The position numbers and the translations under genes were made by a program. From the NCBI GenBank assembly GCA_963617965.1, contig CAVEQO010000010.1, positions 1 through 63,853 of the forward strand: DNA of 63,853 bases, written 5' to 3'. The notes beneath the pieces are model-generated. The model searched no databases. It was not told the origin of the DNA and saw nothing but the letters and a program-made list of their open reading frames with translations. The DNA is from UBA6382 sp963617965 (GTDB taxonomy: Bacteria; Bacteroidota; Bacteroidia; Bacteroidales; Bacteroidaceae). Below, in pieces: positions 1-8,238 of the stretch; position 1 is the first letter of the stretch; each line of letters opens with the position of its first letter.

Positions 1-2
1 CC

Positions 3-629
3 ATGAAGGATTCGGGCATACCTTGGATTGGAATGATTCCCGAGCATTGGGAGGTGAAACGATTGAAAAACCATATGAATCTTGTAACAACTGCAAGTAA
101 GAAAACAACGAAAATAGGCTTAGAGAATATTGAAAGTTTTACAGGACGCTATATTGAATCTGAAAGTAAATATGATGGTAATGGCATAGATGTATGTGTC
201 GGAGACCTCGTGTATGGGAAGTTACGTCCTTATTTATGCAAAGCTTGGATAGCTTCTTTTGAGTGTAATGCTGTTGGTGATTTTTATGTTTTTCGAAATA
301 AGGACATAAATATAATATCAACGGATTATATGCATAAATTATTTCTTTCGCCACAATTTACGGCTATATGCAATGCTTCTACTTATGGAGCAAGGATGCC
401 TCGTGTCTCTTCTTCGTTTTTGATGACTCTTCCTTTTCCCATCCCCCCACTCTCAGAGCAACGCGCCATAGTATCCTACCTCGACGCCAAGCTCTCAAAG
501 ATAGACCGTTGCCTTGCCGACCTACAATCAGAGATAGACTATTTGAAGGAGTTCAAACAACGACTGATAAGCGATGCCGTGACGGGGCAGATATGCGTGG
601 CTGCGCCACAGAAAGGAGATCCGCAATGA
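3..629 (+). CDS. hsdS: Type I restriction enzyme specificity subunit HsdS (half-size or 5'-truncated by window edge)
   Basis: DNA-recognition subunit of a type I restriction-modification enzyme. The 208 residues read as one target-recognition domain, starting with the typical SGIPWIGMIPEHWEVKRL stretch, and then the conserved repeat after the domain (PPLSEQRAIVSYLDAKLSKID, ending around residues 150-190). A full HsdS has two such halves in about 400 residues. Because the frame is open to the window edge, this is either the second half of a full subunit or a single-domain half subunit. The stop overlaps the next start (ATGA at 626-629), so it is translationally coupled to the DUF3791 gene. The methyltransferase hsdM is not in the window and presumably lies upstream. 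Family call is firm; completeness is not. Confidence 0.85.
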   Translation: MKDSGIPWIGMIPEHWEVKRLKNHMNLVTTASKKTTKIGLENIESFTGRYIESESKYDGNGIDVCVGDLVYGKLRPYLCKAWIASFECNAVGDFYVFRNKDINIISTDYMHKLFLSPQFTAICNASTYGARMPRVSSSFLMTLPFPIPPLSEQRAIVSYLDAKLSKIDRCLADLQSEIDYLKEFKQRLISDAVTGQICVAAPQKGDPQ

Positions 630-844
630 CAAGAAGCGAACAACAAGACAGAGCCGTGTTCTTGTCGTTCTGCATAGAGCAGTATGCAAGGGCTAAAGGC
701 ATGGCTACGGACGATGTGGTGAACCTCTTGGAGCAATACGGCATAACGGAGCATTTCTGCGAGTTTTATGATGTTCTTCACACCCAAGGAGGACAGTGGC
801 TCGTGGAGGAGATTGACGAAATGATTGACAGAAGAAAAAGATGA
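626..844 (+). CDS. DUF3791 family small protein (first partner of the DUF3990 protein)
   Basis: A 72-residue acidic protein. It matches my memory of the DUF3791 pattern: FLSFCIEQYARAKG, then a helix with LLEQYGI, then LHTQGGQWLVEEIDE. The start at 626 is chosen because AAAGGAG lies about 8 bases upstream, a rare clear ribosome-binding site here, and because a longer in-frame version from 368 would lie mostly inside hsdS. It overlaps hsdS by 4 bases and the next gene by 4 bases (ATGA at 841-844). Proteins of this family are commonly found beside DUF3990 proteins, so an antitoxin or chaperone-like role is an inference from context. There is no signal peptide or membrane segment. Confidence 0.75.
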   Translation: MTRSEQQDRAVFLSFCIEQYARAKGMATDDVVNLLEQYGITEHFCEFYDVLHTQGGQWLVEEIDEMIDRRKR

Positions 845-1329
845 GCAAGATATATCATGGTAGCCTTGAGGTTGTCCGTAACCCCGAGATACGTCAGTCC
901 AACCGCTCTCCCGACTATGGCATGGGGTTCTACGCCACCACCTCGCATGAACAAGCGGAAAGATTGGTTAAGCGAAGAATGGACGACAGCAAAGTGTCGG
1001 CTGGCCATGTGAGCATATATGAGTTGGACGACGACGCAATCAAACGCTTAGACACGCTCATATTTGAGAAGCCCGACGAAGAATGGGTGAATTTCGTGAT
1101 GAAGAACCGCACCGAAAGAGGTTTTACACACAACCACGACATCGTTTACAGCCCGGTGGCGGACGACAGCGTATATACGCAATTCATGCTCTATGAGGGA
1201 GGCATCATCAGTATGCCGACACTCATTCAGGAGTTGAAGACCTTCAAACTGGTCGACCAATACCTTTTCCACACGGAGAGGGCGTTGGAAACCATACGTT
1301 TTGTTGAAGCTATAAAAATTGAACTATGA
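841..1329 (+). CDS. DUF3990 family protein, probable ADP-ribosyltransferase-fold toxin
   Basis: A 162-residue protein recognised as DUF3990, a family proposed to have an ADP-ribosyltransferase (ART) fold. The expected motif series is visible: IYHGS at residues 4-8 (His6), DYGMGFYATT at 25-34 (Tyr31) followed by EQAERLV, the HDIVYSPVADD segment at 99-109, and the closing DQYLFHTERAL at 139-149 with Gln140 in the usual third-motif place. It sits between two DUF3791-type genes with 4-base overlaps on both sides, so all three are made together. The likely role is NAD-dependent modification of an unknown target, with the small neighbours as antidotes. The fold assignment is family knowledge; the toxin role is inference. 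Confidence 0.75.
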   Translation: MSKIYHGSLEVVRNPEIRQSNRSPDYGMGFYATTSHEQAERLVKRRMDDSKVSAGHVSIYELDDDAIKRLDTLIFEKPDEEWVNFVMKNRTERGFTHNHDIVYSPVADDSVYTQFMLYEGGIISMPTLIQELKTFKLVDQYLFHTERALETIRFVEAIKIEL

Positions 1330-1547
1330 ATGCAAAAATAACGCAGGACAATCTTTATATGCTATTGCCCTGCAAAATAGGTTGGCTTGCACCGTGGCTT
1401 TCAGAAGACATGGGCATAAGCTTGACTGAAGCAATGAGCCGCATCTATCATTCACAACTCTACAAGAAACTGTCGACCGAAAGCACAAAATATTGGCACT
1501 TGGGCCCGGTGGACCTGTACAACGAACTGAAGACCGAGTTAAAATAA
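1326..1547 (+). CDS. Second small DUF3791-like protein of the cassette
   Basis: A 73-residue protein overlapping the DUF3990 gene by 4 bases (ATGA at 1326-1329) and ending 7 bases before hsdR. The sequence IGWLAPWLSEDMGISLTEAMSRIYHS followed by a short helical tail resembles the second DUF3791-type partner often found after DUF3990. It differs clearly from the first partner at 626-844, so the two are not simple duplicates. A role in holding the ART-like protein inactive is inferred from coupling and position only. It is cytoplasmic, with no membrane segment. Confidence 0.65.
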   Translation: MNAKITQDNLYMLLPCKIGWLAPWLSEDMGISLTEAMSRIYHSQLYKKLSTESTKYWHLGPVDLYNELKTELK

Positions 1548-1554
1548 AACGCTT

Positions 1555-4548
1555 ATGCCAACAGACATATCAGAGAAAGGACTTGAGACGATACTCGTGG
1601 ACTACCTGCGCGACAAGCAAGGCTACGAGCAAGGCACTTCGCACGACTACGACAAGGATTTCGGCTTGGACACGGAGCGAGTGAAGCGGTTTGTCCTCTC
1701 CACACAAAAGGAGAAGGCTGAGAGCACGGCGTGCTTCGCATCGCAAGCCGAAGAGCGAAAGTTCTTTGCGCGTCTGTCGGCAGAGCTGACAAGCCGGGGC
1801 GTGTCGGAAATACTGCGCAAAGGGTTCCGCTACATCAGCGAAGTGTTCGACCTGTACTATCCGCTGCCATCCGAACTCAACCCCACGGCACAGGAGTTTT
1901 ACAAGAAGAACATATTCTGCGTCACCCGACAGCTTTTCTACAGCAAGCAGAACACCGACAGCATCGACGTGATGTTGTCGCTCAATGGACTGCCCATAAT
2001 AACCATGGAGCTGAAGAACCATTACACGGGGCAAACCATCGACAACGCCATCAGGCAATACCAAAACGACCGCAATCCGAAGGACGACCCGTCGGCACTG
2101 CTGCTCCTGAAGAAACGTTGTGCCGTGCATTTCGCCGTGGACGACGACGAGATAATGATGTGCACGGAACTCTGCGGGAAGTCATCGTGGTTTCTGCCAT
2201 TCAACCGAGGAGTGAACGGCGGCGCAGGCAACCCCGTCAATCCCGATGGCGTGCGCACGTCATACCTGTGGGAGGACATTCTGGGCAAGCGGTCGCTGTC
2301 GGACATATTGGAGAACTACGCCCAAGTGGTGAAAAAGAAGAAACGGGCAAAAGACAAAAAGACAGGCAAGAAAAAGGTGGTAGAGGAAGAGCAAGTGGTG
2401 TGGCCCCGCTATCACCAGCTTGACGCCGTGCGCAGCATGCTCAGTGCCACTCGCACAGGCGGCGTGGGACAACGTTTCCTCATCCAGCACTCGGCGGGTT
2501 CGGGCAAAAGCAACTCCATCACATGGCTTGCCTATCAGCTCGTGGGACTGCTCGACGGCACGACGCCGCTACTGGACAGCGTCATAGTAGTGACTGACCG
2601 CGTGAACCTCGACAACCAGATACGTGACAACATCAACGCCTTCGGGCGGCTGAAGAACATCGTGGAATGGGCCGACTCGTCAAAGAGCCTGAAGGACGCC
2701 TTGGAGGCAGGAAAGAAGATTGTAATCACCATCGTACACAAGTTTCCCTACATACTCGAAGCCATTGGCGGCGAGTTGAAGAACAAGCACTTCGGCATTA
2801 TCATCGACGAAGCCCACAGCAGCCAAAACGGTTCGCTCTCAGCCAAGATGAACATGGCTCTCTCTGGCTCCGTAGGCGATGGCGACGACTTGGAAGACAA
2901 GCTCAACGCCGTGATAGAAGGGCGCAAGATGGTGAAGAACGCCAACTATTACGCCTTCACCGCCACGCCAAAGAACAAGACGCTCGAAATGTTTGGCGTG
3001 CCGTTTGACAAGGGCGACGGAGAAACCGGCTACAAGCCTTTCCACGAATACACCATGAAGCAGGCCATAGAAGAAGGCTTCATCATGGACGTGCTGAAGA
3101 ACTACACCACATACGCCAGTTTCTACAAAATAATCAAGACCGTGGCCGACGACCCCGAGTTCGACCGCAAGCAGGCACAGAAGAAGCTCCGCGCATGGGT
3201 GGAGCGTCAGCCTGAAACCATACACCAGAAAGCAGCCATCATCGTAAACCACTTTCACACGATGGTCATTGACAAGGGGAAGATGGGCGGACAGGCAAGA
3301 GCCATGGTAGTGACAAACGGCATTGTGAGGGCCATTGACTTCTACTATGAGATAAACCGGCTGCTCGAAGAGCGCAAAAGCCCCTACCGGGCCATCGTGG
3401 CATTCTCCGGCACAAAGGAATATGGCGGCAAGCAGGTTTGCGAGGCCGACATCAACGGATTCCCCTCAAAGGACATCGAGGACAACATGGAGGAAGACCC
3501 TTACCGCATACTCGTGGTGGCCGACAAATTCCAGACCGGCTATGACCAGCCGCTGCTTCACTCCATGTATGTGGACAAGATACTTACCGATGTGAAAGCC
3601 GTGCAGACCCTTTCACGACTGAACCGTTGCCATCCGAGGAAGATTGACACCTTCGTGCTTGACTTTGCCAACGACGAGGACACTATAAAGACCGCGTTCC
3701 AACGCTACTACAAGGCAACCATCCTCTCCAAGGAAAGCGACCCCAACAAACTCAATGACTACATACAAGCCATAGAACAAGCCAACATCTACACCGAAGC
3801 CGAAGTGACAGAGGTGAACACCCGCTATTGGAATGGAGAGGACAGACAGAAACTCGACCCTATCATCAATACAGCCGTTGAGCGTTTCAAGGCTTTGGAA
3901 GAGACGGAGCAGATAAAGTGCAAGGGAAACATCAAGGGTTTCGTCCGCACCTATCCGTTCATTGCCGCTGTCACGACATACAAGAGCGTGGAGTGGGAAA
4001 AACTGAACACATACTTTCTCCTGCTTGTGCGCAAACTGCCGAAGCTGAAGGACGAGGACTTTACCGAAGGCCTTACCGAAGCCATTGACCTCGACCAAGT
4101 GCGGGTCACAAAAATAGGCGATGCAAAGATTGCCTTGGAGAATACAGACACGGTAATCGACCCTGTGCCAATGGGAACTGGCGGAGGAGGCAAAACAGAG
4201 CCAGAATTTACGAAGCTCAGTGACATCCTTGAACAGTTTAACGGCATCAACTGGCGAAACATAGAGTTGGCAAAGAAGCAGCTCGAAGAACTGCCGGAAC
4301 GCATGAAGGAGGACAAAGCCTTTGTCAATGCCGCGAAAAACAGCAACAAGGCAACAGCCCAAGAGCAGTTCAACAACAGCATGCTCACGGTCGTGGCAAA
4401 GATGCTGGACGAGAACACGGAGTTCTGCCGCCAATACTTGGACAACCCGGACTTTATGAACTTCATCAACGAAAGGGTGTTTTCAGATGTCTACAATCAA
4501 GTTTGCCGGACGAACAACAGTGTGACCAGACATTGTTCCGCCCAATGA
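1555..4548 (+). CDS. hsdR: Type I restriction enzyme endonuclease/translocase subunit HsdR
   Basis: Motor and nuclease subunit of the type I restriction enzyme, 997 residues, a normal length. The N-terminal PD-(D/E)XK nuclease is visible as SIDVMLSLNG then ITMELKNHY (Asp138, Glu152, Lys154). The SF2 translocase follows with Walker A at 314-319 (AGSGKS, Lys318), DEAH at 418-421, a TATP motif near residue 475, and a second RecA lobe with the DKFQTGYDQP and QTLSRLNR segments. The start is 8 bases after the preceding stop, in one operon with hsdS and the ART-like cassette. The last 15 or so residues (NNSVTRHCSAQ) look unlike a usual end, so a recombination join or small frameshift near 4500 is possible. 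Confidence 0.95.
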   Translation: MPTDISEKGLETILVDYLRDKQGYEQGTSHDYDKDFGLDTERVKRFVLSTQKEKAESTACFASQAEERKFFARLSAELTSRGVSEILRKGFRYISEVFDLYYPLPSELNPTAQEFYKKNIFCVTRQLFYSKQNTDSIDVMLSLNGLPIITMELKNHYTGQTIDNAIRQYQNDRNPKDDPSALLLLKKRCAVHFAVDDDEIMMCTELCGKSSWFLPFNRGVNGGAGNPVNPDGVRTSYLWEDILGKRSLSDILENYAQVVKKKKRAKDKKTGKKKVVEEEQVVWPRYHQLDAVRSMLSATRTGGVGQRFLIQHSAGSGKSNSITWLAYQLVGLLDGTTPLLDSVIVVTDRVNLDNQIRDNINAFGRLKNIVEWADSSKSLKDALEAGKKIVITIVHKFPYILEAIGGELKNKHFGIIIDEAHSSQNGSLSAKMNMALSGSVGDGDDLEDKLNAVIEGRKMVKNANYYAFTATPKNKTLEMFGVPFDKGDGETGYKPFHEYTMKQAIEEGFIMDVLKNYTTYASFYKIIKTVADDPEFDRKQAQKKLRAWVERQPETIHQKAAIIVNHFHTMVIDKGKMGGQARAMVVTNGIVRAIDFYYEINRLLEERKSPYRAIVAFSGTKEYGGKQVCEADINGFPSKDIEDNMEEDPYRILVVADKFQTGYDQPLLHSMYVDKILTDVKAVQTLSRLNRCHPRKIDTFVLDFANDEDTIKTAFQRYYKATILSKESDPNKLNDYIQAIEQANIYTEAEVTEVNTRYWNGEDRQKLDPIINTAVERFKALEETEQIKCKGNIKGFVRTYPFIAAVTTYKSVEWEKLNTYFLLLVRKLPKLKDEDFTEGLTEAIDLDQVRVTKIGDAKIALENTDTVIDPVPMGTGGGGKTEPEFTKLSDILEQFNGINWRNIELAKKQLEELPERMKEDKAFVNAAKNSNKATAQEQFNNSMLTVVAKMLDENTEFCRQYLDNPDFMNFINERVFSDVYNQVCRTNNSVTRHCSAQ

Positions 4549-4827
4549 AATGGCACCATCGTTGTTGCCACCTCGCACGGACGACAGTCCCGAAAGTCTT
4601 GTGTTGCATCTTGTCAAGAAGCCGGACAACGGATCAAAGTTGCAAGATGGCCCAAAGAGAAACCGCACACCATAAAAGTCCTTGACAGCTTTGTTTTTTT
4701 GATTTCTTATCACCGTAACAACAAATAATATAACAGATTATGAGCTACATTTTACCTGTCCTAAAAAAGATGTGCTGTAAGAGAACATTGCCTATTTGTA
4801 TTCATATCGCTTGTTTGCAACAGCATA
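4549..4827. other. Gap between hsdR and the L,D-transpeptidase relic
   Basis: No gene can be supported here. One frame from ATG 4487 through about 4680 reads like protein (for example APSLLPPRTDDSPESLVLHL) but is broken by a TGA at 4523-4525. It could be the remnant of a small gene or chance. A T-rich stretch near 4686-4700 gives no clear stem-loop. Another short reading frame starts at ATG 4740 just upstream of the transpeptidase relic. Confidence 0.4.
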
Positions 4828-5249
4828 TTGGGACAGCGATGTATTTTTGTATCAAAAACAGAACTAAAGTTGTCTGTCATTCAAAATGGTGACACCATCT
4901 TCCAATGTCCAATAGCCGTTGGAAAAAACTACGGAAACAAGGAGAAAACCGGTGACATGAAAACTCCAGAGGGGGATTTTACTATCTGTTCTATCGAAAA
5001 TTCTTGCCAATGGAAGCATGATTTCAAAGACGGGAAAGGTGTAAGAAAAGGAGCTTACGGACCTTTTTTCTTCAGACTGAAGTTCCCAAATTCAAAAGTA
5101 TCGGCATTCATGGCACATGCAAGCCCGAAACCATAGGTACACGTGACAGTGAAGGATGTGTCAGACTCCATAATGAGGATTTGCAAAGATTACGAGATAT
5201 GATACATTTAGGAATGTCTGTTACAATAAGCAAAGACAAGACCACTTGA
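4828..5249 (+). pseudogene. L,D-transpeptidase (YkuD family), frameshifted
   Basis: The first part (4828 to about 5099) encodes a YkuD-like segment: QNGDTIFQCPIAVGKNYGNK, then KTPEGDFTI, then GAYGPFFFRLKFPNSK. The essential end of the fold appears in another frame from about 5097 to the TGA at 5247-5249: IGIHGT followed by SEGCVRLHNEDL, which holds the catalytic His and Cys. One missing A in the AAAA run at 5094-5097 would restore a continuous reading frame. No ATG serves the first frame, only a TTG at 4828, with a hydrophobic stretch just upstream in the same frame that could be a lost signal peptide. The intact family cross-links peptidoglycan in the periplasm. This is a decayed gene or a sequencing error in a homopolymer. 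Confidence 0.75.
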
Positions 5250-5332
5250 AGAAGCCAAGAGTTCCCGGCCATGATATTTTCGTCAGCCGATGCTGTAATA
5301 GTCCTTTGAAATTTTGCCATCTGAGGTTTTCG

Positions 5333-5340
5333 TACTTTTG
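5333..5340 (+). promoter_or_regulatory. Possible Bacteroidetes promoter -7 box (TACTTTTG)
   Basis: TACTTTTG followed by CACGC matches the TAnnTTTG box. A second and closer box lies at 5412, so this one may be a weaker or upstream start. The spacing to TTTG at 5313-5316 is short, at 16 bases. Confidence 0.35.
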
Positions 5341-5383
5341 CACGCAAATCAAACTGCCTCGCGATGTTCAAGATTTGCCAAGT

Positions 5384-5400
5384 TTGCAACCGGGTTGCAA
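5384..5400. promoter_or_regulatory. 17-base palindrome (TTGCAAC-CGG-GTTGCAA), candidate operator
   Basis: Perfect 7-base arms around CGG. The palindrome ends 11 bases before the TAACTTTG box of the metal-efflux permease, so a bound protein would overlap RNA polymerase. The shape suits a dimeric metal-sensing repressor or activator, but no regulator gene is adjacent. Confidence 0.45.
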
Positions 5401-5411
5401 GTACAAAGCCG

Positions 5412-5419
5412 TAACTTTG
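5412..5419 (+). promoter_or_regulatory. Bacteroidetes promoter -7 box for the metal-efflux permease
   Basis: TAACTTTG followed by CATCAC matches TAnnTTTG. It lies 25 bases before the ATG at 5445, giving a short leader. The same TAACTTTGCATCAC string occurs before argR at 8199. Confidence 0.6.
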
Positions 5420-5444
5420 CATCACGAAAAAAAACACGCCGGAC

Positions 5445-6743
5445 ATGGAAGTTCTGTCTAATTTCTTTTTCAGTTTTGTCGCCACCCTGTGCGAGATGGC
5501 GCCGTTTCTCCTTATCGGTTTCGGGTTTGCGGGTCTGCTCTACGCTTTTCTCCCCAAGAACATGATACAACGCTATTTCGGCGGCAACCCACTCAGTTCG
5601 GCCATCCATGCCGCACTGCTTGGAGTGCCGCTGCCGTTGTGTTCGTGCGGAATAATACCCACCAGCATGGCTTTCTACAAGAACGGCGCCTCAAAAGGAG
5701 GGACGGTGTCGCTCCTGATTGCCACGCCTCAGACAGGGGTGGACTCCATTCTCGCCACATACAGCATTCTGGGGCTGCCCTTTGCCGTCATGCGCACACT
5801 CACAGCCTTTCTGACGGGCATTGCCGGCGGCTGGGCGGAAGGCATCAGAGAACAGAAGGAGACCCGCAGCATATCCGGCAGTGCTGTTACGGGAAGAGGG
5901 CACGGGGACTTTTCCGGCGAAAGCGGCAAGACGAAAGGCAGCATAGGCCGCCGGCTCATCATTGCGCTGAAATACGGTTTCTGCGACTTTCTGGGCGACA
6001 TAGCCAAATGGCTGCTGATAGGCCTGACGCTGGCTGCCGCAGTGGCGGCGGTTGTTCCCGATAATTTCATTCACGATCTCAACCTGCCGCCCATAGTGCA
6101 GATGCTCATGGTGCTTGCCGTGGCCGTGCCGCTGTATGTATGCGCGACCGGGAGCATTCCGCTGGCCGCATCGCTCATTGCCGTGGGGCTTGATCCGGGA
6201 GCCGCCTTTGTCTTTCTGATGGCGGGTCCGGCCACAAGTATCGCCACTATTACCGTACTCAACAGATTTTTGGGCAGGAAAACCCTCATGACATACCTCA
6301 CCTCAATCATTTGCGGTGCGATGGCGGGCGGTCTGCTTATAACATACGCACTTCCCCACGAATGGTTCGTCCACTACTCCAAGGCCCTCTGCGGACACTG
6401 CACGGATGCAGAGACAAGTCCCATTTCCGCTGTCTGCGGCGCAGTGCTTGTCGCCCTGATTGCCGCCGCATTCGTCAGAAAGAAGATACAGGAGAGGAGC
6501 GAACGTGCAAAAACGGAAGCCATCCGGCAGACAATGCAGACCGCAACATTCAAGGTGGACAACATGACCTGCAGCCACTGCAAGGCAAATGTGGAGCGTG
6601 CCGCCTTGAACACGCACGGCGTGGAGACCGCAACGGCCGACCTGCAGTCTGCGACGGTCACCGTGTGCGGCACTTCGTTCAATCCGCAGGAAGTGAAGAA
6701 TGCGATAGAGTCCGCAGGCTATACCGCCAGCCAAACACGATAA
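5445..6743 (+). CDS. SO_0444-type Cu/Zn efflux permease with a C-terminal heavy-metal-associated domain
   Basis: A 432-residue inner-membrane permease of the DUF318/ArsP-like group, named after the SO_0444 copper/zinc efflux transporters. About eight to ten hydrophobic segments are visible. The signature LPLCSCGIIP near residues 60-70 carries two cysteines likely to bind metal, and TPQTGVDS follows. After the last membrane segment and a basic linker, residues about 365-432 form an HMA domain with VDNMTCSHCKANVE (metal site CxxC) and a typical ESAGYTA end. The soluble domain probably hands metal to the pore or senses it. A promoter and a palindrome lie just upstream, suggesting metal-controlled expression. 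Cu or Zn is the likeliest cargo; arsenite is an alternative. Confidence 0.85.
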   Translation: MEVLSNFFFSFVATLCEMAPFLLIGFGFAGLLYAFLPKNMIQRYFGGNPLSSAIHAALLGVPLPLCSCGIIPTSMAFYKNGASKGGTVSLLIATPQTGVDSILATYSILGLPFAVMRTLTAFLTGIAGGWAEGIREQKETRSISGSAVTGRGHGDFSGESGKTKGSIGRRLIIALKYGFCDFLGDIAKWLLIGLTLAAAVAAVVPDNFIHDLNLPPIVQMLMVLAVAVPLYVCATGSIPLAASLIAVGLDPGAAFVFLMAGPATSIATITVLNRFLGRKTLMTYLTSIICGAMAGGLLITYALPHEWFVHYSKALCGHCTDAETSPISAVCGAVLVALIAAAFVRKKIQERSERAKTEAIRQTMQTATFKVDNMTCSHCKANVERAALNTHGVETATADLQSATVTVCGTSFNPQEVKNAIESAGYTASQTR

Positions 6744-6819
6744 ACCGACAAACACCCTCCTCCATGACAAGAGACGCACTGGCCGTCGGCAGCGAATACA
6801 CAACAAAAGCAAACAAACC

Positions 6820-7911
6820 ATGAACATCGCAGTCCTTGCGTCCGGCGGAGTCGACAGTGCCGTCGCCACACACATCATGTGTGAACAGGGCCACAAACCG
6901 ACCCTGTTCTACATCATAATCGGAGCCAAAGAAGAGAGCGAATTCTCCTGCACGATGGAGGAAGACCTTGAAATGGTGAATATGCTGGCACGCCAATACG
7001 GGCTCCGGGTAGAAACGGTAGACCTCCACAGAGACTACTGGGACAACGTGGTGGAATACCTCATCGACCGGGTGCGCAAAGGACTGACCCCCAACCCCGA
7101 CGTGATGTGCAACAGCCTTGTCAAGTTCGGTTGCTTCTATGACAAGGTGGGACGCGGCTTTGACATGACAGTGACGGGGCATTACGCCACCACCGTGACC
7201 AAAAACGGCATCAAATATCTGGCCACCGCTCCCGACCCCGTCAAAGACCAGACCGATTTCCTCTGCCAGATAACGCCGGAACAACTCAGCGTGCTGCATT
7301 TTCCTGTAGGCAATATGCAGAAAAACGAAGTGCGTGCCATCGCCGAACGCCACAATCTGGCACCGGCGCACCGCAAGGACAGCCAGGGCATCTGTTTCCT
7401 CGGCAACACTACATACGATGCGCTCATTCAGCACTATCTCGGCATCTGTGCGGGCGACATCGTGGAATGGGAAACAGGCAAGGTGCTCGGACAGCACCGC
7501 GGGTACTGGTTCTTCACCCCCGGCCAGCGCAAAGGCCTCGGGCTTGGAGGCGGACCGTGGTTTGTGGTGAGCAAAGACATTGACAACAACGTTGTTTTCG
7601 TTACCCGCCACATTGAAAACCCTTCACAACTGTGCAACGCAGACAAGTTCACCCTGAGCGACTTCCACACCATAGCGACCCCAACTCTCGGCTTTGTTCC
7701 GGACTGTACCCCGATTTTCTTCAAGATACGCCACTCACCGGAATTTGAAACCGGCACACTGAGCTATTCCTCCGTTCTCGGAAAATACGTGATAAAAAGC
7801 GATCGCAGCATACAAGGCGTTGCCCCCGGGCAGTTTGCCGTAGTGTACCTCCCCTACGACAGCGGACGCAAAATATGTCTGGGAAGTGGGGAAATAGCGT
7901 CCAAACTGTAA
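6820..7911 (+). CDS. mnmA: tRNA-specific 2-thiouridylase MnmA
   Basis: Makes 2-thiouridine at the wobble position of Lys, Glu and Gln tRNAs, using ATP and sulfur passed as persulfide. The PP-loop SGGVDS is at residues 8-13. The two catalytic cysteines are present: Cys97 in NPDVMCNSLVKFG and Cys192 in SQGICFLG. The C-terminal beta-barrel with APGQFAVVY is intact, and 363 residues is the normal length. It stands 76 bases after the efflux permease, probably by read-through, with no promoter box seen in the gap. There is no sulfur-relay gene nearby. Confidence 0.96.
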   Translation: MNIAVLASGGVDSAVATHIMCEQGHKPTLFYIIIGAKEESEFSCTMEEDLEMVNMLARQYGLRVETVDLHRDYWDNVVEYLIDRVRKGLTPNPDVMCNSLVKFGCFYDKVGRGFDMTVTGHYATTVTKNGIKYLATAPDPVKDQTDFLCQITPEQLSVLHFPVGNMQKNEVRAIAERHNLAPAHRKDSQGICFLGNTTYDALIQHYLGICAGDIVEWETGKVLGQHRGYWFFTPGQRKGLGLGGGPWFVVSKDIDNNVVFVTRHIENPSQLCNADKFTLSDFHTIATPTLGFVPDCTPIFFKIRHSPEFETGTLSYSSVLGKYVIKSDRSIQGVAPGQFAVVYLPYDSGRKICLGSGEIASKL

Positions 7912-8198
7912 GCCGCGGTTCCATTGCGCGCGCAATTGCTCCCAACCGCAGACCGTTGTCTGTACGAAAGAATATTTTTGCCATAGTTTTTCATGGGAAC
8001 AGCTTCTTTCCCGGTTTCCCAAATCCAAGCCAGCCGTTGCCATAAAGTGTAAAGATTGACACCTTTGCTTTAAATTACCCCCCCCAGACCGTTTCTTTGT
8101 AAAGCAAATTATCGCAAAGCAGACCGTCTTGCAAGTGTTTTCGTGTCTTTTCCATGAATAATTACCCGTATTTATGCAACTCCACGAAATTTTATTAC
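7912..8198. other. Gene-free stretch before argR
   Basis: About 290 bases with no supported gene. It holds a run of eight C at about 8079-8086 and, near its end, the ARG-box-like pair described separately. No clear terminator for mnmA was found. Confidence 0.4.
8153..8180 (+). promoter_or_regulatory. Possible pair of ArgR-binding half-sites
   Basis: CATGAATAATTA at 8153-8164, then CGTATTTATGCA at 8168-8179, form two imperfect facing sites that resemble the TGAATnnnnATTCA type of ARG box. They lie 19-46 bases upstream of the argR -7 box, suited to autorepression. The match is loose. Confidence 0.35.
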
Positions 8199-8206
8199 TA
8201 ACTTTG
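8199..8206 (+). promoter_or_regulatory. Promoter -7 box of the arginine gene cluster
   Basis: TAACTTTG matches TAnnTTTG and lies 33 bases before the argR ATG. No perfect TTTG was found at the -33 place, which fits a regulated promoter. Confidence 0.6.
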
Positions 8207-8238
8207 CATCACCGAATGAACACACAACAAAAGGTACT

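Noticed and set aside
1570..2130. A 186-codon frame antisense to hsdR
   Set aside because: Shadow frame rich in Leu, Val and His with no domain; hsdR on the plus strand explains the region.
3613..4434. A 273-codon frame antisense to hsdR
   Set aside because: Shadow of a well-supported gene, no recognisable motifs.
8079..8086. Run of eight C before argR as a phase-variation tract
   Set aside because: It is 150 bases upstream of the gene and outside the promoter, so a switching role is not supported.
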